Assembly: GCF_036711975.1 (NCBI RefSeq)
Contig: NC_091970.1
Location: 3,417,501-3,481,500 of the forward strand
Reading direction: 5' to 3'
DNA length: 64,000 bases
From: Onthophagus taurus
Lineage: Eukaryota; Arthropoda; Insecta; Coleoptera; Scarabaeidae
Positions 34,401-46,400 of this stretch are shown piece by piece; position 1 is the stretch's first letter; every line of letters begins with the position of its first letter. Position numbers and translations under genes: made by a program. The notes beneath the pieces are model-generated. The model searched no databases, was not told where the DNA came from, and worked only from the letters and a program-made list of their open reading frames with translations.

Positions 34401-37400
34401 AATGATTTTTTATAAAGGGTGCATGTTATCCGCCCAAAAAATAAAAACTTTGAAGAAAAAAAGCAAATAAAAATAAATGCACCCTCCGTAAAATTAAAAA
34501 AATAACTTTTTATTGAATGGGATTAACTCTTAAAATAAGAAACGAATGAGGTGTTTAGTAAAATTTTCGACTTTCGTTGTAAAAAAAGCTAAAAGCGATG
34601 TAAATATTTGTGAATATCTGTTGTGATTAAAAAAAATATTACTAATAATAATTATTATGATAACGAAGACTATTATTTATTTTGTAATGTAATTAAAATT
34701 TGTTAGAGAGTAAAGAGTTAATTTTATTCTAACCCTTTCTCCGATTTCTTATCTTCGCCATCTCATCTTATCTTGAAGGTAAGTGAAATTATCTTTTTTG
34801 TTGCAGCCCCGGAAATTTTCCACCTACAGCCTTACGGACATTCCTGCGATTGGTGGAGTTTGGGGGTTATCGCGTGCAGGATGATCACTTCTAAGGTAAG
34901 TAAAAATTGTGTAACATTAAAAGAAACTTAAAGAGAAGATTTAACGGTCTCCGTTACGGTTTCGCCTTGCAAGTTTTCTTCTCGTACATCGTGGTTCTCC
35001 TTGAAATTGTACCTTCAACTCTCGCCATCGAACAGAAAAAGCAACAAAGAGACCAAGTAAAATGATCAGAACGGTTCGGAATCTCCGTAGAAGGAGATTC
35101 TGCAATGGGACCGGTTCGTTCTTTTTCTTTTATATACAAGATCTAAACACAAAATGTACAGTGTTCGCCAAAAAGTCAACAACAGAATCAAAATTATGTT
35201 ATATTTATGTTAAGGTGATGGTTAAAGATTCTAGTTTATGATATCATATAAAGAATATAAAGTGATATTATTGAAATTTCCAAGAAAAAATTATTAATGA
35301 TGAAAATGTCAAATTTATAAATGAAAAACACGAAATTTTCACAAAATCATATCGGCTGTATTTTTACGGATGATGATATGATATGTATGTTAAATTTAAG
35401 CTTGAAGATTCTAGTTTATGATAAGATATAAAAACTGTATGGTGATATTATGGAAATTTCCTAGAAAAAATTGTTATAAGTAAAACTGTCATATTTATTA
35501 ATCACAAAATGAGAAATTTTGAAAAAATCATATCGTTTATATTTTTAGGAATCGTGATATGATATGTATGTTAAATTGAAGCTTAAAGAGTCTAGTTTAT
35601 GATATGATGTAAAAACTATATGGTGATATTATGGAAATTTCCAGGAAAAGATTATTAAAGAAGTAACTGTCAAATTTATAAATGAAAAAACGCGAAATTT
35701 AAAAAAATCATATTAGCTGTATTTTTAGGAATCTTGATATGATATGTGTGTTAAATTGACGCTTAAAGATTCTAGTTGATGATATGATATAAAAACTATA
35801 AAATAATATTATGAAAATTTGCAGGAAAAAATTAATAAAGGTGAAACTGCCAAATTAATAAATCAAAAAATGGAAAATTTTCAAAAAATCGTATCGTTTA
35901 TATTTTTAGGAATCGTGATATGATATGTATGTTAAATTGAAGCTTAAAGGGTCAAGTTTATAATATGATATAAACATTATAAGATGATATTATTAAAATT
36001 TCTAATGTACACTTATTAAAGATAAATTTTCCTATAAATTTAGTCTTTCTAACTTTTGGCGAACACTGTACACGGTATTATAGGGTGTTCTATTATTCTG
36101 GTATATCTTGATGGTAATCATGTGAGAAATCTTTAAAGGGGTTCTTTTGTGTGTTAAGTTTTTATTATTTTTTTTTTATCTCGACGTCCGGTTCTTTGTG
36201 ATTTTATCGGTGGAGAATTAATGGCGATGACTCCGCCGGTATTATTCTATCCACAGAATAACGTTACGAGATTTGATGGGATAATTTTTTTTTGGTACAA
36301 TAAAACCACAAAAATAATATGTATAAAACTTTATTGAAAGCTTTCAATACACAATAACGTATAATCCTTAAAAAATATAACTTCTAAATCGATAGAAGTA
36401 CGACACAAGTGTATGGAACATTTAGAAAATTTTTTAAAAATCTAATTTTATTTCGTGGAATGACTACGTTCGATTACTTAACATCTAAATAAAGAAGGAA
36501 AAAATCTAAAATAATTTCTTTTTATCGTCCATCTCTTTTAATTTTAACATAAATTAAAAATATAATAATAAAATTGTTTTTAAAATCGTTGAGGTCCCGT
36601 TCATCCAGACGTTCCACCAATTAAATTATTTCAAATTTTATTTTCCTTTGTAAACGAAAGGGCAAAAGGGACCTCAATTTCAGTCGAAATTAACGTTTCT
36701 TTTTTTTTTGTTACTTTTTTTTATAAGAAATACTGCCCTAATTCACTCAAGAACTTCCCTCAGGCGATTTTTCCAATTTCGGTGCTGATTCTGATTCGTT
36801 TTGAGGCTCCACCCTTTGTACTTGTTCCGCTACTTCAGGTTGTTCAACCTAAATTTTAATAAAAACAAATTAAATATTAATTAATTAGTTAATTAATTAA
36901 TTACCTTCTTTTCTGGTGCTGGTTCTTCTTTAGCTAAAGTTAATTCGGGTTTTGGTTCTTCTGCCAAAACTTCAGGCACTTCTTTTGGGGTTTCTACTTT
37001 TTCTTCAATTTTAGTTTCTTCTACTTTTGTTGGTTGAGGTGCTTTATCATCAGATGTGCTTCTTCCTTCTTCAATTAATTTTTCTGGCTTTGTTGCTACT
37101 TCAACGATTGTTACACTTGATGGAACTGGTTCATCTTTTACTGCTTCATCTTTAACCACGTCATCTTTAGCCACTTCATCTTTTGCTACTTCATCTTTTA
37201 CTACTTCATCTTTTGCTACTTCATCTTTAACCACTTCATCTTTAGATGCTACATTTTTAGGTACCTCATCTTTAGGTGCTCCATCTTTAGCTACTTCATC
37301 TTTAGCCACTTCCTCCTTAGCCACTTCATCTTTAGCCACTTCTTCTTTAATTGGAGCTTCTTGTTTCGGTGCTTCTACTTCAGGTTGAGCTGGTTGCGGA

Positions 37401-40400
37401 ACTGGTAACGCTTCTGGTTGTTTTTCCGATTCTTTTTCTTTCTGGACTTCATCCTGTTGACTTGGTAACGCAATCGGTTGTACTTCAGGTGCTTTTTCTT
37501 CAGCTTCTATCGGTTGTTCAACTTTTTGCTCGCTTGGTTGACTCGGTTTAGCTTCTTCAACTGGCAAAACAACGGGTTCATTAACTTTTTCTTCGTTAAT
37601 TTTTCCCTCGTCAACTTTTTCTACATTCGCTTTTCCTTCATTAACTTTTTCTTCTAATTTCGGTTGTGAAGCTTCAGCTCTCGGTTCATCCACCGTTTTA
37701 TCTTCGCTGGATTCGTTGGAGAGATTTTCGGAGCTCTCTGGCGCGGGTTGCGAAGGTAACTGAACCGGTTCAGCTGGTTTTTGGGACTCCTGCGGACTTT
37801 CGTTGCTTTCATCAGACCCCGCGCTTTCGTTGGATTCGGCGGATTCGTCTCTTTGCGGTTGAGCGTCTTGCAATAACTCCTGCTTCTTCTCCTGTTCAAC
37901 TGGGTGGTTGCTCAATTCGGGTGATTTATTGAGAGCTTCTTCGCTTTCCCCCAAAGGATACGCGAAACATAACCCAACGAGGAGCAAAATTCCCACAAAA
38001 CTCTTCATTCTAAAATCAAAAAAAAAATATTTATTTTCGGTTTCGTTTAATTGAGCAAATTGCGGATGGAACGTAATCAAACTAGTTGTACTACAACCTC
38101 TTGTACAATGGAATCGGGATAATACGAATTGAATGAACCTTTGTTGTAAACACAATTATCTATTTAACCAGAAGTAAAATACCGGATGCAGTCGGTTTCG
38201 AGTTCGCTCGGTCTCTTATTCGAACTGCACTAAAGTAATACTTGGTTATTATTTGCGATAAAATTCTTCTGCAACATTCCGGTTAAGCAAATTTCTTTTA
38301 AATTGCACCGACGGCTCTCGGCTCATTACAATTTCAAATCGAGTCGTGTCCCTATCTCTTCGCAAAACGGGGAAAGGTTAATGTTTAAGTCGGCGAAAAG
38401 CCGCAAAACTCCTTACCCGCGCAAGTCACCTTTACAATCCGGCGTGACGCAAGCCAATAACAATAATAATAAGTAAGTAATTGTACGCATAAAGGTCGTT
38501 AACACCGTTGAACCGTACGGTTGAGCGATCGCAAGGAAACGGCGAACCTCCACATACGGAAAGTGATGTTATGTATTAGCAAAGACCTTGATTTACCATT
38601 CAATTAAACATTTTAAATGGGAAGAATTTCTGTTGTATCGTATAAGCCTGGCTTAAATTTATATATAAACCCAAATTAAACAGTTAAAAAAACTTGCATC
38701 TTCATTTTTGTACTTATATCGTTATCAGAAACTTTGGTTCAATGCTATTAGATGAAGCAAAATCTTTTGTGAACTCCTTATAAAGTCAATGGTGCAATGT
38801 TTTTGAAAAATTATCAACATTATTTGTATTATAACATTCTATAGAGAGTTTTTTTTGTGCCTATAGATTTTAATTTGTTTTCTGCCAACTATATTTAGCG
38901 TTCTGCAAGCAGTATCTAGCCTTTTCTCGGCAGTACTCTCTTCTGCAAGCAGTTTTTACGTTTCTACTAATTGTGTTTAGTCTTCTAGAAGCAATTTCTA
39001 GTCTATTTCAAACAGTATCTGTCTTCTGCCAACAGTAATTGTCTTCTGCAAGCAATTTTTAGTATAGCAAGCAGTATCTAGTATACTACACGCATTATTT
39101 GTCTTCTGCAGACAGTTTGTAGTTTTCCAACAATAGTATTTAGTCTTCTACAAGCAGTCTCCAGCTTTTTATAGGCAGTATTTGTCTTCTGCCAATAGTA
39201 TTTAAATAAAACGAGGAAACACGATGAAAAATGTTTTAATAATTAAGTTAGATTAGTGCGACATGTTTCCTGTCCTAATAAATTTTGTTACGGTTTGGTT
39301 ATACGTATATATATTTACCCCGAAACATGTCGCACTGATCTAGCTTAATTATTAAAACATTTTTCATCGTTTTTCCTCGTTTTATTTCATTACACCACGA
39401 TGAAATTGTAAATCTTTAAGCAGTTTTGTCATCTACAAACAGTCCAATGCAAGTATTTAGCCTCCCATAGACAGTATTTATCGTCTACAAGTTCCATCTC
39501 CAAATCCTTCTTCTATTATTTCCTTAGTGTGTTATAGACCTCAACCATAAACTTCAAATTTTGTTCAGAAACTTGCATCTTCATTAAAAACCTTAATTCA
39601 ATGCTGCTAGATACTCTAAAGTCGTTTTTGATTACTTACTTAATAAAAAAATGATTGAAGCCGAGTTATCTATTCAGAAAAAAAAGTTGTATTGGTTCCA
39701 ACTCAAAATCCTTCTTCTATTATTTAGTGTATACGTTGTGCATTTTGACCAGAAACTTTTAATCTTGTTCAGAAACTAAACCGTACATTTATAACGAAAC
39801 CAAGTTACGTTAAGTAAAAAATTCTTTAAGTTTCAAAGTAATCTTTTCGTTTAAAAAAAAAATATTAAAAATGCGATGAGGTATAACGACCCAAACGAAA
39901 TTTCAACAACATCGTAACCTTAAAAAAAATTCCCGTGGAAAATCGTATTCTCAACGGATCGTCTTCAACAATTCGGACGAAGACAAAAAAACGCGTTAAT
40001 AATTGCGTTTGGCTTCACGAAATTGAATTCGCCGTTATGAAACGGTTTCAAAAGAATATTGCGTCGATTTCAATTTTTTTTTAATTAAAAATCTATTCCT
40101 TTAGATTTCAAAAGTTATTAATAATTTTATCATTTTGTATTAGTCTTTATGATTCCATCAATCAATAATGAATAATTAACTATTTGCGAACGCCACACAC
40201 AAAAAAGCAAACACTAAAAGACTAAAACATCCAAGTTTAAATATTTGAGCGTGTTATTAGAGTCCCATTGTTGACAAATAAGGGTTGTTGATGACTCTCT
40301 CGGGCGTAATTTAGGAACTCGTGCAACCTATTTGACAATTTCAACCAATTTTTTGTGACCAATTGGGGAATAATTTCATCAATTCCCGCGAGAAGTGGAA

Positions 40401-43400
40401 AATTGTTTTCATTTTGAGTATTTCGTAGGTTGCATTAAATTGGTAAATACAGTAAAACCTCGATATAACGGACCTCGTTAGAATGGAATATTTTTATTGA
40501 ATTAAAAAATTGCAAACATTAAAATTGCAAATTTAGAGCTAATAAAGTGATGTAATTTTTTTTGCTACTGCCAAATTTTAATTGTGTGTTCTCACCGTGT
40601 TCCTTAGGTTTTTTTTAACATCTTAGGAACAAAAAAAATTAAACAAATAAAATTGTGAATTTACAAGTTAAGGGACAAAGTATCTTTGTCATTGCCAAAA
40701 TTGAAATGTGTGCATTAGTCGTGTTACTAATGAAATTTTAAATATTCTAGAAGAAAAAAATTTTTCAAAAATTAAAATTTTAAATTTAGAGCTAATAAAG
40801 TGACGTAATTTTTTTTGCTACTGCCAAATTTGAATTGTGTGTACTCATCGTGTTCCTTAGGTCATTTTTAACAACTTAGGAACAAAAAAAAATAAAGATT
40901 GCGATTCCGATAATAAATATAAATTAAAAATAATTAAATTTTATATCATCATTTAATATTTAATGGTCCCATAATGTTTTTTTAAATCTAAAATATAAGA
41001 TTTTTCCTCTTATTTATGTTATGTAAGTGTAACATTAAACTTTAGTTTCTTCTTTTACGACTTTTAAGAAATTTAATAGTTTCTTAAGATAATAATAATT
41101 TTATTGTAATGATTAATTAAAATTTGGCTATAAAATAAAATAATTTCCTACCTTGGTTATTTCAATTTGAATGAAAAAACTTAAACGTTGCTCTGCTACT
41201 AACTACACAAAGCCACTAGCAAGGAATCTTTTACGAGCTTCCAAAGCGGTACGCTTTTATATAGTTTGCGTCCCCACCACCATGTACCATCAAACCAAAA
41301 TCAGCTTCAGGCAAGGTGCATCTTATTCTCCAATAAAAAATAACCCGTTATTTCTAAATAACAAACATATTTCTAGTTCAATAAATAATGTTTTTTTAAA
41401 CATTTTTTTTATAATTTTGTACGTTACCAGAATCGAATTTCTTCGGCTTATAATATAACGTGTTGGGTAGATTCTTCGGAATAAATTTTGTTTTGTTTGA
41501 TCTTTTTCACGAACGGAAACTGCTGCTCCCTAACGAACTAGTCGAGCTGGTTCGTATTTTTTTTGTGGTATTTGTTCTTCCCTCTATTTTTCTTATTCCT
41601 TTTATTTTTATTGTTCCTTCCATTTTTCTTCTTCTATTTTTCTTCTGCCAATGTATAATTGGGTTATAAATAACTCGACTCGTGCCATCTACTTTTCGAA
41701 AAATTCCTTTTTTTTTCCTGTTATGTTTCACCTATAATAATCTATGTAATATTTAATATTTAAGTAGTTGAGTCGATGAATCATTTGAAAAAATATTCTA
41801 AATCGGTTTTTTTTTGTATGATACATCGAATTGAAATAAATTAAGTACGTGCGATGCGTAATTGTATGTAATAATGAGATTATTCCAAGGAAATACAACT
41901 TTTCTGTTACCTGCTTTCTTTATAAAATCTTCAAATTAATATTAATGTTATTTTTTTTGGTTCTGCCGCTCTCCCTAAGTATTATAGAGAAGTTTTAAGT
42001 CGATTAAAATCATTTTGACTCGCATCCCAATCAATTTTTTCTATTTTTAGGTGTCTCTATAATAATTTCAGATGTGCTTAAAGTCTTTCTATTCATTTTG
42101 CCACTCTTCTCAGGTATTTTCGAGATGTTCTTAGTCGTTTAGAATTATTTTGATTGACACTAATCAATTTTTTCGTGTTCTAAAATTATTCAAGTTTCTG
42201 GAAAACGATTATTTCTTTTCTATGAGCTGGTCCAATTGTATCCACCCATCTTGTATCGGTCCATATATCTTGTCTAAAAGACTTCGTATTCCTATGTTGT
42301 TCTTGGTCTTTTAATATTGCGATAAATGTAGGCATAGTAGTAGTTATTTTAGCAGCCATCTTCTGAAATGAGACTTCTTTTTTTATAATTAGCGCCATCT
42401 ATTGCAATCTATTAAAACTAAATTTCCTACTTCACGTCAGTTAGCAATATTAATATTAAAAATCGTTTTAAACGGAATAAAATGACCGATTTTTTTATTG
42501 AATCATTTAATTCGTCAATATCATCAATAAAACCAGGATGTACCTCGAAAGCTATAATTAAACACTTAAATGATTACTGTTTTGTTGCTTTACGTGTTTT
42601 TATGGAAACAATGGTCTTAATTAGAGGGAGTAAAAAAACACCATTCTTTGATGATATTATCATTAAAGAATGTTGTTTTCTAAAACGTACTCTTTTTTCA
42701 AGATTAATCGAAATTAACCTTTGATGTGACAAAAACAATTTTTTCGCTTTCTTAAATTATTTGCGGCAACCATTAGCACCTCCGTTAAATGTTGCAAAAA
42801 GATTCAAATTTCAAAAATTAATTTGTAGAGAGAATAAAATTAAAGGTCAAGTTCTTTTGGTTATGTTAATATCAAATTTAAAGATAATTTCGATGCATCT
42901 CACAAAATCTTAAACACGTCACATCTATTGTCGTAATAAATGTGTTCATTGAATTTCATAAAGAGTGATTCATTGTTAGCAAAAAATTAAAACATATTAA
43001 ATCGGTTGTTTATAAGGTTTTAAATGTTTGAATAGAAGTAAAAATCATCTTGCGTGCTTTGCGTTTTAATGAAATAATAAAATGATTGTGATCGTTTTTC
43101 CTTGGGGAATTTATTTGAAATTGTTAAAATCATTTTTTACTCCATGTAAACGACCCGTGGTTGTTTTAATTCTTTCCTAACCTTGATTTGGGACGAGAGG
43201 TTGTTATTTTACAGCTATTTTTGGCAATGCGACCTCTAGATGTAGCGGTACTTCAACGTAAATTCATCTTAAAAAAAATCTAAACGGAGATTATCTATGT
43301 ATTTATCTGACGAGAAGAATTGGATGCTGCAAAACGTGAAAGGCAATTAATATTTAAATTATACGGCGCCGTTATGAGAGAAGTTAGCTCTCAAATCTTC

Positions 43401-46400
43401 TAACGGTTTCTTGTGGCGATTTGAAGATTTTTTTGCAACAATAAAAAATATATACGTGATTAAAAAATATCTCCACAGTAAAACAGACATTTTTTAACTC
43501 TAACCTCACTAATTCGATCAAAAATCAAAAATGCTTTAATTTAAGTCCAAACACGACTAAGTTATCTTAATTAATTCGCTAGTTATCTTAGTTTTTCTAT
43601 AAATAATGAAGACAGATAGAAAACAAAATGGCCGCCTGTCATTGTTGACATTTCAATGTAATTTTATCATTTTTCCACCAAAATCAACATTCTTTGGTAT
43701 CAATTCGAATAAATCCGACCTCCTCCATCCAAATTTAGTACTAAAAATTATAATTAATTACTAAGATAAATCAAAATTGCTACTAATAAGGTTTTTTTTT
43801 GAAAATATGTCGTGTTGGATGTCATTTAGAATAATTTGAGGGTGATCTTTTCGAATTTCACAGTTATTTTTAATAAATTAAAAATCTAAGATGGTCGCGA
43901 TGCAACATTTTTTAATTCTAACCTCACTAATTCGATCAAAAATCAAAAAAGCTCTAATTTAAGTCCAAACATGACTAAGCTATCTTAATTAATTCGCTAG
44001 TTATCTTAGTTTTTCTATAAATAATATAAAGAGATAAAAAACAAAATGGCCACCTGTCATTGTTGACATTTCAATGTAATTTTATCGTTTTTCCGCCAAA
44101 ATCTACATTCTTGGGTGTCAATTCGAATAAATCCGACCTCCTCCATCCAAATTTAGTACTAAAAATTATAATTAATTAGTAAAAAAAAACAAGATGGCTA
44201 CCAATATGGTTTTTTCTTGAAAATATGTCGTGTTGGGTGTCATTTCGAATAATTTGAGGGTGATCTTTTCGAATTTCACAGTTATTTTTTAAATTATAAA
44301 TCTAAGATGATCGCGGTGCAACATTTTTTATTTCTAACCTTACTAATTGGATCAAAAATGCTTTAATTTAAGTCCAAACACGACTAAGTTATCTTAATTA
44401 AATCGCTAGTTATCTTAGTTTTTCTATAAATAATGAAGGCAGATAGAAAACAAAATGGCCGCCTGTCATTGTTGACATTTCAATGTAATTTTTTTGTTTT
44501 TCCACCAAAATCAACATTCTTGGGTATCAATTCGAATAAATCCGACCTCCTCTATACAAATTTAGTATTAAAAATTATAATTAATTACTAAAAAAAAATC
44601 AAAATGGCTACCAATATGGTTTTTTTTTTGAAAATATGTCGTAATTTTATCGTTTTTCCACAAAAATCAACATTCTTGGGTATCAATTCGAATAAATCCC
44701 ACCTCCTCTATCCAAATTTAGTAGTTTTTGAGATTTACGAGTTTTACTATATTACTTAACGTTATTGTTGTTATTAATATTACATAAAATTAAACGTAAA
44801 ACATTATTAAATAAGCTAATGAAGTTTACGAGTGAACCTAATTGTTTCTACGCGGCATTAGGAGATTGTTACATAGTTTATTATGCAAGACAATAGAATC
44901 CAAGCAGACGGAAAGAAGATACGTGCCTCACCTGTTTAAGCGTTGTAATTTATAAAAGATTCTAATTCTAAGAAGAGTTAAATATTTTTCTAAATTAATT
45001 AATTCCTCGATCATTAATTTCTTGATAAACTCGGCTTAACCATGGCCAAGTAACCATGACACAAAGCTTAATGACATAGGAAGTAAATGATTAAAAACGG
45101 GGGAAAATCATTAATTGAAGATTATCTACCTACTGGTAGTGTGGTAATGACACAGTTAATGTGTTTAAAAAAATTAATTTTTTGTTTCTTCATATACCCC
45201 TTGGAATCTTCTTCGACTCGCACAGCTCGGTCACGGTCTTAATCACCTGTTATAAATTCGATCCCGTTGAGTGCGAACGACCACGCAATCGGATCTCTTT
45301 TGCCATTCTCTTTTTCTGTCTCGCCATTTTTTATTCTTTTCATCTTCTTCGTCTTTTCATGTCATTTTTATTCCAATTCAATCTAACATCCTCCTTGTTC
45401 TATTGAATCTAATAAATTGATTCAATGACCTTGTAAGGTCATTGGTTTTTACTTAAACCGACCGAGAAAAGAAAAAGAAAAAATAAATTTGAAATAAATA
45501 AATCTTAGGAAAACGTTGCGTGTTGTACGTTGGAACAACACAACGAGATCGGGTTTGGAAAAGTGGCAATTAGTGCGGTAAAAACACGGGGTTATAGGGA
45601 GGAGATTGAGAAGAAGATTCTTGGTTGCGGCCTTGGTCGACGAAGCCGGACCCGTCGTCGTGGTCGCCGGTACCGATGCTCATCTACATTCTATAAATAC
45701 CAATGGTGCGAAGTCTATTAAGACAGGAAACCTGCGTCTACGCCGAAGATCGGTTTCTATTTTTAATTTCGCCACGAAGTGGTGCCGTGCAATTTAAAGA
45801 GGCGCAGGTAGATGCGATCAACGTCGGAATCCCTTTTCAGAATGTAAATACCTCTAACTTCTCTCAGGGGTTTTACAATCTGTTTTAAAAATTCTTTTCT
45901 GCACACTTTTTTCTTCCTAACAGATAAGTAACTTAATTATTTCATTGAGAAAATGTTTGATTTTAAAGTGCTTTAGCTCCTGAAACTAGAGTAATTGACA
46001 GAAATCTGAGTATTGATTATTTTTATCCCCTGAACCTAGAATATTGTTTGATGGTATTCTGGGCCTATTATGACAATGATTGTGGATTGTGGCAGAAACT
46101 AATTACTACTACAAAGAGACTAGAAACTACTCAAAGTATGTAGATAGTGCTGGTATAAGGTAAATACTGCTAAGAAATGACCAAAAACTGCTAACAAAAG
46201 ACTAGATAGTGTTGACATAAGCTAAATACTGCTAGACAATTACCAGAAACTGCTAATAAAAGTCTGGATAGTGCTGGCATAACCTAAATACTGCTATAAA
46301 ATTTCCAGAAACTGCTAATAGATGTCTAGATAGTGCTGACATAAGCTAAATACTGCTAGAAAATTACCAGAAACTGCTAATAGAAGACTAGATAGTGCAA

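Noticed and set aside
37056-37388. Ser/Thr/Ala-rich open frame opposite the acidic protein
   Set aside because: A shadow of the KDEVA-type repeat read on the other strand; the minus strand has the signal peptide and splice sites.
41171-41731. Open frames on both strands in the S6KL intron
   Set aside because: Low-complexity Phe/Ile or Lys/Arg translations from AT-rich DNA; no family similarity.
45161-45888. Overlapping open frames in a GC-richer island of the S6KL intron
   Set aside because: Short, Arg-rich or Phe-rich in several frames at once, with no recognisable domain or splice partner. A promoter or noncoding exon is possible but unsupported.
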